Notes under the pieces: model-generated | The model's input: the letters and a program-made list of their open reading frames with translations, nothing else | The model's database searches: none | What the model was told of the DNA's origin: nothing | In this document: positions 43,035 through 51,842 of the stretch, in pieces | Layout of the letters: each line of letters starts with the position of its first letter | Numbering within the stretch: position 1 is the first letter of the stretch | NCBI RefSeq assembly: GCF_000020985.1 | Contig: NC_011296.1 | Coordinates: forward strand, 806,001 to 870,000 | DNA length: 64,000 nt | Source: Thermodesulfovibrio yellowstonii DSM 11347 | Lineage (GTDB): Bacteria; Nitrospirota; Thermodesulfovibrionia; Thermodesulfovibrionales; Thermodesulfovibrionaceae | Reading direction: 5' to 3' | Program-made: the position numbers and the translations under genes

Positions 43035-44376
43035 AGGTTTGATTTTTATCTTTATAGTTTTTATTTCATCAGTTTGTTTTGCAGAAGACAGGATAGTTCT
43101 TGACCTTAAAGGATGTATTGAAAGAGTTGTTAGATTTCACCCAGAGCTTGGAGAATTTAAACAGGATGTTGAAATTTATAAAGCAAAACTTACTGAGGCT
43201 CAAGCTGCAGTATTTCCCCAGATTGAATTAATGGCTTTAGGTGGTCCGTCTCCGAAAGCAGAAAAAGAGGCAATATCTCCAGAGATAAGAACAGATGTTA
43301 AATCAACTACAATTAATGGTATTTTTGGAATGCTCACGATGCAGGTATTGCAGCCAATTTATACCTTTGGCAAGCTTTCAGGATATAAAACTGCTGCAGA
43401 AGGAGGAATTAAAGTTTCAGAAGCAGAACTTGAAAAAAAGCGTTCAGAGATTATTTTGAAAACCAAGGAGCTTTATTGGAGTCTTTCTCTGATAAGAGAA
43501 TTAAGAAATTTGGCAAATGAGATTAAAGATGAACTTGAGAAAGCAATAAAACGCACAGAAGAAGATTTAAAAAAAGATATTCCACCTGCTGATGAGCTTA
43601 CTCTTTATAAACTTAAAACCTATTTTGGCGAAGTTAAAAGAAATTTAAATGAGATTGATAAGAATGAAGCAATAATAATAGAAGCTTTAAGATTTATGGC
43701 AGGACTTTCAGGTAAAAGGATTGAGATAATTACAGAACCCTTAAAGTATGAAGAATCATATATGAAACCAGATGAATTAATTGCTAAAGCTTTTATTTTA
43801 AGACCTGAGATGATTCAGATAAGAGAAGGACTTAAGGCAAGACAATCCTTAATTGATGTTGAAAAAAGTAATCTTTATCCACAGATTTTTTTCTTAGTTA
43901 AGGGTTCTTTAGCGGGAGCAACCAACAGAGACAGAATTCATAATCCGTATATTTATGACCCTCTTAATGATTCTATGCTTGCAGCTGTGCTTGGGATGAA
44001 ACTCAATATAGATTTCGGAATAACAAAGGGTAAGATAAGAGAAGCAGAGATTGAGTATCAAAAAATAGTTGAAAAGAAAAAACTTGCTGAAAACGGTATC
44101 CCTGTTCAAATTATGAAAGCATACATTGAGCTACAGGAAGCATCAAAGAGTGCTAAGGATATGGAAGAAGCTTATCAAAATGCAAAAAAATGGCTTGTAA
44201 CTGCAGATGCAAATATTGATATGGGTATTGGAGAGACAAAGGATTTAGCTGATGCTGTGCTTGCGTATGCAACTACAAGAATAAATCATTTAAAAGCACT
44301 TTACAACCAAAAAATGGCTTTGGCAAACTTAGTTCAGGCATCAGGACTTGATAAAGATGAAAGGGAGGTTAAATAG
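43015..44376 (+). CDS. TolC-family outer-membrane protein in the Mla operon
   Basis: This 453-residue protein has a signal peptide (LIFIFIVFISSVCFA) and the OEP/TolC domain: two long coiled-coil halves with PQIELMA, MQVLQPIYTFGKLSGYKTAAEGGI and LYPQIFFLVKGSL strands, and a second half ending LKALYNQKMALANLVQASG. TolC-like proteins form trimeric channels through the outer membrane. Finding one inside mlaEFD-mlaC suggests lipid or other cargo passes directly from the MCE protein to this channel rather than to MlaA; that is inference. Confidence 0.87.
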   Translation: MCSVKFRGLIFIFIVFISSVCFAEDRIVLDLKGCIERVVRFHPELGEFKQDVEIYKAKLTEAQAAVFPQIELMALGGPSPKAEKEAISPEIRTDVKSTTINGIFGMLTMQVLQPIYTFGKLSGYKTAAEGGIKVSEAELEKKRSEIILKTKELYWSLSLIRELRNLANEIKDELEKAIKRTEEDLKKDIPPADELTLYKLKTYFGEVKRNLNEIDKNEAIIIEALRFMAGLSGKRIEIITEPLKYEESYMKPDELIAKAFILRPEMIQIREGLKARQSLIDVEKSNLYPQIFFLVKGSLAGATNRDRIHNPYIYDPLNDSMLAAVLGMKLNIDFGITKGKIREAEIEYQKIVEKKKLAENGIPVQIMKAYIELQEASKSAKDMEEAYQNAKKWLVTADANIDMGIGETKDLADAVLAYATTRINHLKALYNQKMALANLVQASGLDKDEREVK

Positions 44377-44377
44377 A

Positions 44378-44986
44378 ATGAAAAAATTGATACTGATTTT
44401 ATTAATTCTTGTATTTACAATCTCAGGTGCTTTCGCTGTTGTTTCTCCGAAAGAGCAGATTAAAAAGACTGTTGATAAGGTAATAAGCATTCTCAAAGAC
44501 CCTAAATATAAAGGCAAAAATAAAACCCAGCAAAGAAGATTAGCTTTAAGAACAGAAATAGGAAAAGTTTTTGATTTTGAGGAAATGTCAAAGCGCTCAT
44601 TAGGAGTTTACTGGAAAGATAGAACACCTCAGGAGAAAAAAGAGTTTATTGAGCTTTATAAAGATCTGCTTGAAAGGTCTTACATTGATAAAATTGAATC
44701 ATATACTGATGAAGAGGTAATTTATACAGATGAAAAAGTTGAAAATAGTAAATATGCTGAAGTAAAAACAAAGATAATAACAAAGGACAAAAAGGAGATT
44801 CCGATTGATTACAGGCTTTATTTTGCGGGAAAAGAATGGAAAGTTTATGATATTGTTATAGAAGGAGTTAGTCTTGTAAGTAATTACCGTTCTCAATTCA
44901 ATAAAATTATTAGAAATCATTCCTATCAAGAACTTGTAAAAAGGATGAAAACAAAACAAACAGAGGAACTAATGAGGGAAAAATAA
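44378..44986 (+). CDS. mlaC: MlaC-like periplasmic lipid carrier (Ttg2D family)
   Basis: I chose ATG 44378 with GGGAGG 8 nt before it, one base after the tolC-like stop; the protein is then 202 residues with a signal peptide (MKKLILILLILVFTISGAFA). It shows MlaC features: SPKEQIKKTVDKVISILKD, FDFEEMSKRSLGVYWKDRTPQEKKEFIELYKDLLERSYIDKI and WKVYDIVIEGVSLVSNYRSQF. It shuttles phospholipid across the periplasm. Confidence 0.94.
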   Translation: MKKLILILLILVFTISGAFAVVSPKEQIKKTVDKVISILKDPKYKGKNKTQQRRLALRTEIGKVFDFEEMSKRSLGVYWKDRTPQEKKEFIELYKDLLERSYIDKIESYTDEEVIYTDEKVENSKYAEVKTKIITKDKKEIPIDYRLYFAGKEWKVYDIVIEGVSLVSNYRSQFNKIIRNHSYQELVKRMKTKQTEELMREK

Positions 44987-45484
44987 ATGTTTACAATCCT
45001 TTTAGTTGGAAAATCTTCTTTTATATCAAACTATTTGAATAGTTTAAATAAAAACAAATTTTCGGTTAAATTTTTTCCAAATATTGATGAAACATTGCAG
45101 AATATTGACCGTTATGAACCTAAATTAATACTTTTAGTCGCAGATCAAGAAGAGACAGATTTATTGGATTTTTGTAAAAAGATAAGAGAAAAATACTCTC
45201 TTTTATTGCCAATTTTACTGGTTGTAGATTTTTATTCTTTTGTTAATCTTAATCAATTTAAAAACTTAGGAGTAGATTTTATAATTAAACCATTTACTCA
45301 GGAAGAATTTAATGCAAAAATAGAGTCTTTTCTATCTGAACAGGAAAAAACTGTAGAGCATATTTATGAAAAAGAAAGTGAAATTATTGATAAACTTAGA
45401 CCTTATATAAGAGAGGAAGTTAGAGCGGAGATGCAAACTATTTTAAAACAAATTCTGGAGGGCATGGAGCAGAAGCATGTTTAA
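44987..45484 (+). CDS. Receiver-like protein with helical tail
   Basis: This 165-residue protein begins immediately after mlaC. Residues 1-115 have a receiver-like alpha/beta pattern (FTILLVGKSSFISNYL, LILLVADQEETDLLDF, LPILLVVDFYS, GVDFIIKPFTQEEF), with the KPF strand present but without the usual N-terminal acidic pair. The tail (YEKESEIIDKLRPYIREEVRAEMQTILKQ) is a charged helix. It may be a degenerate response regulator or a scaffold; no output domain is seen. It overlaps valS by 8 bp. Confidence 0.7.
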   Translation: MFTILLVGKSSFISNYLNSLNKNKFSVKFFPNIDETLQNIDRYEPKLILLVADQEETDLLDFCKKIREKYSLLLPILLVVDFYSFVNLNQFKNLGVDFIIKPFTQEEFNAKIESFLSEQEKTVEHIYEKESEIIDKLRPYIREEVRAEMQTILKQILEGMEQKHV

Positions 45485-48308
45485 GAAAGAGTTATCAATT
45501 AGTGAAATCTATAAACCTCAGGAGATTGAAAAAAAACTTTACAGTTTCTGGGAAGAAAAAGGATTTTTTAAACCAGACTCTGATTCTGAAAAGCCTTCTT
45601 ATTGTATAGTAATTCCACCTCCAAATGTGACAGGAACTCTTCATATGGGGCATGCTTTAAATGCTACGCTTCAGGATATTCTTATAAGATGGAAAAGAAT
45701 GCTTGGATATGCAGCATTATGGATTCCGGGAACTGATCATGCGGGGATTGCTACTCAGAATGTTGTGGAAAGGCAATTACTTCAAGAAGGTATTGATAGA
45801 TATCAATTAGGAAGAACAGCCTTTCTTGAAAGAGTATGGCAGTGGAAAGAATCCTGTGGAGGTAGAATAATAGAACAACTTAAAAGAATAGGCGCATCAT
45901 GTGACTGGTCTCGTCTTCGTTTTACAATGGATGAAGGGCTTAGTCAGGCTGTTAAAGAAGTTTTTCTAAGACTCTTTGAAGAGGGATTGATATACAGGGA
46001 TTTAAGGCTCATAAACTGGTGTCCGAGATGTCATACCGCGCTTTCTGATCTTGAAGTAGAACACGAGGAATTAGAAGGCAAACTATACTATATTAAATAT
46101 CCTCTGAAAGAAGACCCTGAAAAATTCATCACAGTGGCAACAACGCGTCCTGAAACCATGCTTGGTGACACAGCAGTTGCAGTTAATCCAGAGGATAAAA
46201 GGTATAAAAATCTTATTGGTAAAGTATTAATACTACCATTGATAAATAGAGAGATTCCTGTAATTGCAGATAGTGCTGTAGATATGGAATTTGGAACAGG
46301 TGCTGTTAAAGTAACACCGTCTCATGATTTTAATGATGCTGAGATGGCTCAAAGACATAATCTTCCTTATGTTTGTGTAATTAATGAAGAAGGCAGGATG
46401 ACAGAGGAGGCTGGAAAATATAAAGGACTTGAAAGGTATGATGCGAGAAACAAAATTATCAATGATTTAACAGAGCTTGGTCTTCTTGAAAAAACAGAAA
46501 AACACAAACATGCTGTTGGGCATTGCTACAGATGTAAAACAGTTATAGAGCCTTTTCAGACAGTTCAATGGTATGTCAAGATAAAACCCTTAGCTGAAGA
46601 GGCGGTTAGAGTTGTAGAGGAAGGGAAAATCAAGTTTATCCCAGAAGGTTGGGTTAACAATTACTATGCATGGATGCGTGATATTAAAGACTGGTGTATT
46701 TCAAGACAGCTATGGTGGGGGCACAGAATTCCTGTATGGTATTGTGCAGAATGTAAAACCATTGATGGCAAAGAGCAAGGTGATTTAATAGAAATTTTGT
46801 TTTATAAACCTATTACTCTTAATGGAAAGGAAATATGGGGAGGCAGTTTCAATGAATTGAAAAAACTCGGGGTTTCAAAGGAAGAGATTGAACAAAGGGC
46901 TAAAATGATAAAAATACCGAAAGAGATTAAACATTTTGCAAATAGAGAAGAACCAAAAACTTGTCCTTATTGCGGAAGTAAAGAATTGATACAAGATCCT
47001 GATGTTCTTGATACATGGTTTTCCTCTGCATTATGGCCATTTTCAACGCTCGGTTGGCCTGAGGAAACAGAAGATTTAAAACGATTTTATCCAACAAATG
47101 TTCTTGTAACAGGGTTTGACATAATATTTTTCTGGGTTGCAAGAATGATTATGATGGGTATGAAGTTTATGAAAGATGTACCATTTAGGGATGTTTATAT
47201 ACATGCTCTTGTAAGGGACTCCAAGGGACAGAAGATGAGTAAATCAAAGGGCAATGTTATAGACCCGATTGTGATGATAGAAAAATATGGAGCAGATGCT
47301 TTCAGATTCACATTGGCAGCATTTGCAGCTCAGGGAAGAGACATCAAATTTTCAGAAGAAAGAGTTGAAGGATACAGACATTTTATAAATAAAATCTGGA
47401 ATGCAATGAAGTTTATAATGAGTTTTGCTCATTTAAGAACAAAAGAAGAAGTCAAATTAGAAGACGTCAAATCATTGAAAGACAGATGGATTTTGTCCAA
47501 ACTCTCAGATGCTATATATGAAACAAACAGAGCACTTGATGCTTATAGATTTAATGATGCTGCAGGAACTGTTTATCAGTTTTTATGGCATGAATTTTGT
47601 GACTGGTATATAGAGCTAAGCAAAGTTGTTCTATATTCTGATACAGAGGAAAAAGACGAAACAGTTAATTGTCTTTTCTATGTTTTTGAAAACATCCTTA
47701 AACTTCTTCATCCTTTCATGCCATATGTTACAGAGGAGATATGGCTTAATATTTTGGGAAAGGAAAAATCTTTAATGATTTCACTATATCCTACTCATGA
47801 TTTGATAAACAAAGATGAAGAAGCAATAGATAAGATGGAACATATAATTGAGGCAATTTCAGGAATACGAAGCATTCGTGGAGAATTAAATATCGCGCCT
47901 TCTTTAAATGTTGATGTTTATATAAAATCTTTAACTCCTCAAGCAGAAAATATTTTAAATGAGGGATATCAGTTTATTTTGAAACTTGCAAAAGCAAAAA
48001 GTTTGAAAATACAAAAAGATCTTAGCAGAGCAAAAGGCTCTGCTGTATCAGTTAAGAAAAATTTTGAAATATATATACCAATTAAAGGATTGATTGACAT
48101 AGAACAGGAGAAAAAAAGACTTTTAAAAGAACTTCAAAAGACAGAACAAGATATTAATTTTCTCAATAAAAAGCTGATGAATGAGGATTTTATAAAAAAC
48201 GCTCCTGAGGACGTTGTAAAAAAGGATAAAGAAAAATATGAGGGACTTCTCGTAAAACATGATAAAATAAAAGAAAATCTTTCAGTTATTGAAGAATTAA
48301 AAAATTAG
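45477..48308 (+). CDS. valS: Valyl-tRNA synthetase
   Basis: This 943-residue class I synthetase has the HIGH-type HMGHAL motif, the editing domain with TTRPETMLGDTAVAV, zinc-binding Cys pairs (CPRC, CAEC, CPYC), the DTWFSSALWPFSTLGWP segment, KMSKS in GQKMSKSKGNVIDP, and a C-terminal coiled coil (LIDIEQEKKRLLKELQKTEQDI). It charges tRNA-Val. Length and order are normal for the family. Confidence 0.98.
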   Translation: MFKKELSISEIYKPQEIEKKLYSFWEEKGFFKPDSDSEKPSYCIVIPPPNVTGTLHMGHALNATLQDILIRWKRMLGYAALWIPGTDHAGIATQNVVERQLLQEGIDRYQLGRTAFLERVWQWKESCGGRIIEQLKRIGASCDWSRLRFTMDEGLSQAVKEVFLRLFEEGLIYRDLRLINWCPRCHTALSDLEVEHEELEGKLYYIKYPLKEDPEKFITVATTRPETMLGDTAVAVNPEDKRYKNLIGKVLILPLINREIPVIADSAVDMEFGTGAVKVTPSHDFNDAEMAQRHNLPYVCVINEEGRMTEEAGKYKGLERYDARNKIINDLTELGLLEKTEKHKHAVGHCYRCKTVIEPFQTVQWYVKIKPLAEEAVRVVEEGKIKFIPEGWVNNYYAWMRDIKDWCISRQLWWGHRIPVWYCAECKTIDGKEQGDLIEILFYKPITLNGKEIWGGSFNELKKLGVSKEEIEQRAKMIKIPKEIKHFANREEPKTCPYCGSKELIQDPDVLDTWFSSALWPFSTLGWPEETEDLKRFYPTNVLVTGFDIIFFWVARMIMMGMKFMKDVPFRDVYIHALVRDSKGQKMSKSKGNVIDPIVMIEKYGADAFRFTLAAFAAQGRDIKFSEERVEGYRHFINKIWNAMKFIMSFAHLRTKEEVKLEDVKSLKDRWILSKLSDAIYETNRALDAYRFNDAAGTVYQFLWHEFCDWYIELSKVVLYSDTEEKDETVNCLFYVFENILKLLHPFMPYVTEEIWLNILGKEKSLMISLYPTHDLINKDEEAIDKMEHIIEAISGIRSIRGELNIAPSLNVDVYIKSLTPQAENILNEGYQFILKLAKAKSLKIQKDLSRAKGSAVSVKKNFEIYIPIKGLIDIEQEKKRLLKELQKTEQDINFLNKKLMNEDFIKNAPEDVVKKDKEKYEGLLVKHDKIKENLSVIEELKN

Positions 48309-48317
48309 GGGGAAACA

Positions 48318-48797
48318 ATGGAAGAAAAGCTTGATATTGAAGGGCAGAGCCTTGATATAGTTGAAGCTGAGTTTTTAAATGTAAAACAAAGCACGATTAG
48401 AGCTGTTGAGGCTGGTACAGCAGAATTGCAGCAGGTTTGTGCATTAAGTATTGATTCTGAAAAAGCTGAGATTACTCAGGGAGCAATCGGATTTGTGAAA
48501 TCTAATGAGTTGAATATGAATCAGTGTATAAGCGGAGTTTCAACAGGAGAAAAAACAGAGATTAATTTTTCACTATGTCCTTTTGCTCTTAGTAGGGATA
48601 AAGCAGAAATAAAAAGGTCAGCAACAGGTCTCATAATAGGTAGTAATGTAGAAGTTAAAAACTCCGCAAGTGTAATTGTGATAGGTAAGAATATAGAAGG
48701 AAACATTACAACACTTTTTGACTGGAAAAGCGCTCTTGCAGTTACTGCAGTTGCAGGAGGCATTTACGGACTTTTAAGACTTTTTCTTAAAAAATAA
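48318..48797 (+). CDS. Small beta-helix-like protein with C-terminal membrane anchor
   Basis: I do not recognise this 159-residue protein. Residues 10-125 are made of short pseudo-repeats of about 14-18 residues with alternating hydrophobic positions (KAEITQGAIGFVKS, TEINFSLCPFALSRD, AEIKRSATGLIIGS, VEVKNSASVIVIGK), as in a right-handed beta helix. A hydrophobic segment near the C-terminus (ALAVTAVAGGIYGLLRLF) ends in two lysines, suggesting a tail anchor. It has a GGGGG ribosome site and abuts nadC by one base. Confidence 0.7.
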   Translation: MEEKLDIEGQSLDIVEAEFLNVKQSTIRAVEAGTAELQQVCALSIDSEKAEITQGAIGFVKSNELNMNQCISGVSTGEKTEINFSLCPFALSRDKAEIKRSATGLIIGSNVEVKNSASVIVIGKNIEGNITTLFDWKSALAVTAVAGGIYGLLRLFLKK

Positions 48798-49654
48798 TGT
48801 TTAATCCTTTGATTGATGAGCTTTTTAAACTTTCAATAATAGAAGATATTGGAAATGGAGATATAACCTCTCAGCTTATTATACCTGAAGATTGTAAAGC
48901 ATTAGCTCAGATAATATGCAAGGAGGATATTATTCTTGCAGGCATGCCTTTTGTAAAAAGATTTTTTACTATTCTATCTTCATACTTTGGATTCCAACCT
49001 GAGCAAATATATTTTGAGGAATACTATAAAGATGGTGATTTTATTAAAAAATCCAATGTCATAGCTTCTGTTAAAGGAAATACGAGGTTACTGCTTGCAG
49101 GTGAGAGGATTGCTTTGAATCTTTTACAGAGGCTTTCAGGTATTGCTACATTTACAAGAGAGTTTGTAAAAAAAGTAGAAGATTTACCAGTAAAAATTCT
49201 TGATACAAGAAAAACAACTCCTGGATTAAGATTTATGGAAAAATACGCAGTAAAAATTGGTGGAGGTATTAATCATCGGTTTGCACTTTATGATGCAGTT
49301 TTAATAAAAGATAATCATATAAAAGTTGTAGGATCTGTTAGAGAGGCTGTGATAAAAGCTAAAAATCAATGTATACATCAAAAAGTAGAGGTAGAGGTAA
49401 AAAATCTTAAAGAACTTGAAGAAGCAATTTCTGCAGAAGCAGATATAATCATGCTTGACAATATGAATATTGAAGAAATGAAAAAAGCGGTAGAGATTGC
49501 AAATGGAAGAGTTTTACTTGAAGCATCAGGTGGTGTAAATCTTGAAAATATTAGAAATATCGCATTAACAGGTGTTGATTTTATATCAATTGGTGCATTA
49601 ACTCATTCAGCTACTGCTGTTGATATTAGCATGAAGATAAGGGAGGTTTTATGA
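48797..49654 (+). CDS. nadC: Nicotinate-nucleotide pyrophosphorylase (carboxylating)
   Basis: This 285-residue protein has the NadC marks: EDIGNGDITSQLII near the start, LLAGERIALNLLQRLSGIAT, LDTRKTTPGLRFMEKYAVKIGGGINHR and IMLDNMNIEEMKKAV. It makes nicotinate mononucleotide from quinolinate and PRPP in NAD synthesis. It overlaps purM by 4 bp. Confidence 0.96.
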   Translation: MFNPLIDELFKLSIIEDIGNGDITSQLIIPEDCKALAQIICKEDIILAGMPFVKRFFTILSSYFGFQPEQIYFEEYYKDGDFIKKSNVIASVKGNTRLLLAGERIALNLLQRLSGIATFTREFVKKVEDLPVKILDTRKTTPGLRFMEKYAVKIGGGINHRFALYDAVLIKDNHIKVVGSVREAVIKAKNQCIHQKVEVEVKNLKELEEAISAEADIIMLDNMNIEEMKKAVEIANGRVLLEASGGVNLENIRNIALTGVDFISIGALTHSATAVDISMKIREVL

Positions 49655-50682
49655 GTATTACATATAAAAAAGCAGGAGTTGATATTGATGAAGCAGATAA
49701 ATTTGTCAGCATGATTTCTCCTATTGTTAAAACGACATTTCGTAAAGAAGTTCTCACTGAAATAGGACTTTTTGCAGGATTATTTAAATTTGATGTAAAA
49801 AAATATAAAGAACCAGTGTTGGTTAGTGGAACAGATGGAGTTGGAACAAAGCTCAAAATAGCCTTTGAAGCAGATAAACACGATACAGTTGGAATAGACC
49901 TTGTTGCCATGTGTGTGAATGATATTTTAACAGTTGGTGCAGAACCCTTGTTTTTCCTTGATTACTTCGCAACTGGAAAACTTAATGCAGCAAAAGCTAC
50001 GGAAGTTATAAAAGGTATTGTTCAAGGTTGTAAAGAAGCTGGTTGTGCTCTTATAGGAGGGGAGACTGCAGAATTACCGAGGTTTTATAAAAAAAATGAA
50101 TATGACCTTGCAGGATTTGCTGTAGGTGTAGTTGATAGAAAAGAAATAATTGATGGTTCTTCAATAAAAGAAGGAGACGTTTTCATAGGTGTAGCATCTT
50201 CAGGGCTTCATAGCAATGGTTTTTCTCTTGCAAGAAAAGTCCTTTTTGATATAGGCAAATTGAGAATTGATCAGTATATACCTGAATTAAACTGTATCCT
50301 TGCAAAGGAACTACTTAAACCAACAGAAATTTATGTTAAAGCATATTTTGCCCTTAAAGATAAAGTCAAAGTTAAAGGTATGGCACATATAACTGGTGGA
50401 GGTATCCCCGGAAATTTATCCAGAATTTTACCTAAAAATATAACAGCAATTTTAGACAAAAATAGCTGGACTGTGCCTTCAATTTTTCATTTAATAAAAA
50501 ACATAGGTAAAATTAATGAAGCAGAGATGTTTAAAGTTTTTAACATGGGAATAGGTTATATTTTTGTTGTTGAACAAAATGAAATTCAAAAATCCTTAGC
50601 CATCTTAAATAAAAAGGGTTACAAAGCCTATTTAATTGGAAAAGCTTCAAAAGGTGGTGAAGATAAAATCACAATAAAATGA
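49651..50682 (+). CDS. purM: Phosphoribosylformylglycinamidine cyclo-ligase
   Basis: This 343-residue protein is PurM: AGVDIDEADKFV, SGTDGVGTKLKIAFE, CVNDILTVGAEPLFFLDYFATGKL, LIGGETAELPRFY and GMAHITGGGIPGNLSRILP. It makes aminoimidazole ribonucleotide in purine synthesis. It overlaps the histidine kinase gene by 4 bp. Confidence 0.97.
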   Translation: MSITYKKAGVDIDEADKFVSMISPIVKTTFRKEVLTEIGLFAGLFKFDVKKYKEPVLVSGTDGVGTKLKIAFEADKHDTVGIDLVAMCVNDILTVGAEPLFFLDYFATGKLNAAKATEVIKGIVQGCKEAGCALIGGETAELPRFYKKNEYDLAGFAVGVVDRKEIIDGSSIKEGDVFIGVASSGLHSNGFSLARKVLFDIGKLRIDQYIPELNCILAKELLKPTEIYVKAYFALKDKVKVKGMAHITGGGIPGNLSRILPKNITAILDKNSWTVPSIFHLIKNIGKINEAEMFKVFNMGIGYIFVVEQNEIQKSLAILNKKGYKAYLIGKASKGGEDKITIK

Positions 50683-51842
50683 AAATATTTCAGAAGGAAA
50701 CGCAGTTAGGTGAAATTTTTTTAAAGTTTATAGATATATATTCAGAATCTGTAATTGTTTTTGAACCTGAAAGATATGAAATATTATATATGAATCAGAA
50801 AGCAAAAGATTTTTTGGAAGGGAATCCAGATTTATCAACATTTTTTCAAGAAGATGAATATTTAAACTTCATAAAATTAATAAAAGATTGTCATAAAGTT
50901 GAAGAAAACAGGGTTATTAGTTTTAAAAGAAATGACAATAAAAAGGGAGTTTTGCTTTTTAGTTTATACCCCGTTGCATATGATGATTACAGGACAGTTT
51001 GTTTTACATTTAAAGATATTACAGAAAAAATTAATAAAAAAGAAGAAAAACGAAGAAAAAATGCTCAACTTATACTACAGGACAAGCTAAAATCTGTAGA
51101 TTTAGTTACATCCAGCATATCTCATGAAATAAACAATATTTGTAATTTTATGGTTAATAATCTGAAAATTACTTTTCAAGCATGGAATGATATTTTTACT
51201 ATAATTAAGGAATATGAAGATGAAAATGGAGAATTTTTGATAGGAGGGATTTCTTCTTCAGAAATAGATAAAGTAATACCTCGACTTATGATTTCAGTAA
51301 TAGATGGGATTAACAGAATTTCCGATACAATTGATGATTTTAGAAAATATGTGAAAGAAGGTTTGAAGTCAGAAACTGCGGTTATTGATATAAATGAGGT
51401 TGTAAGAAGAGTAGTTACAATTCTTAATCATCATATTTTTATTTATACAGAGAACTTTAATTTTAATTTTACTGAAGGATTGCCAAAGATTAAAGGCAAT
51501 ATGCAGAAATTAGAGCAACTAATAATAAATTTACTAATGAATGCATTACAGTCATTACCAAATAGACAGAGAGGAGTTTTTATTTCTACAGGTATGACAT
51601 CAGATAAAGTATATATTGAAATTAATGATGAGGGAGTAGGAATTCCAAAGAATATTATGCCTCATATATATGAACCTTTTTTCTCTACTAAATATTCATC
51701 AGGTGGTTCAGGGCTTGGACTTTATCTTTCCAAATCCATTATAGAAGATTTTGGTGGTGAAATTAATATTCAGTCTGAGGAAAATAGAGGAACAAAAGTA
51801 ACAATTTATCTTCCCTATGTTTTAGAAAATGGAAAATTTTAA
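50679..51842 (+). CDS. PAS-domain histidine kinase
   Basis: This 387-residue kinase has an N-terminal PAS domain (VFEPERYEILYMNQKAKDFL), a dimerisation/phospho-acceptor helix with SSISHEINNICNFM (probable His about 149), and a HATPase_c domain: LIINLLMNALQSLP (N box), INDEGVGIPK (G1), GGSGLGLYLSKSI (G2). No membrane segment is visible, so it is a cytoplasmic sensor. It overlaps the response regulator gene by 14 bp and is the partner of that protein. The ligand is unknown. Confidence 0.92.
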   Translation: MKIFQKETQLGEIFLKFIDIYSESVIVFEPERYEILYMNQKAKDFLEGNPDLSTFFQEDEYLNFIKLIKDCHKVEENRVISFKRNDNKKGVLLFSLYPVAYDDYRTVCFTFKDITEKINKKEEKRRKNAQLILQDKLKSVDLVTSSISHEINNICNFMVNNLKITFQAWNDIFTIIKEYEDENGEFLIGGISSSEIDKVIPRLMISVIDGINRISDTIDDFRKYVKEGLKSETAVIDINEVVRRVVTILNHHIFIYTENFNFNFTEGLPKIKGNMQKLEQLIINLLMNALQSLPNRQRGVFISTGMTSDKVYIEINDEGVGIPKNIMPHIYEPFFSTKYSSGGSGLGLYLSKSIIEDFGGEINIQSEENRGTKVTIYLPYVLENGKF

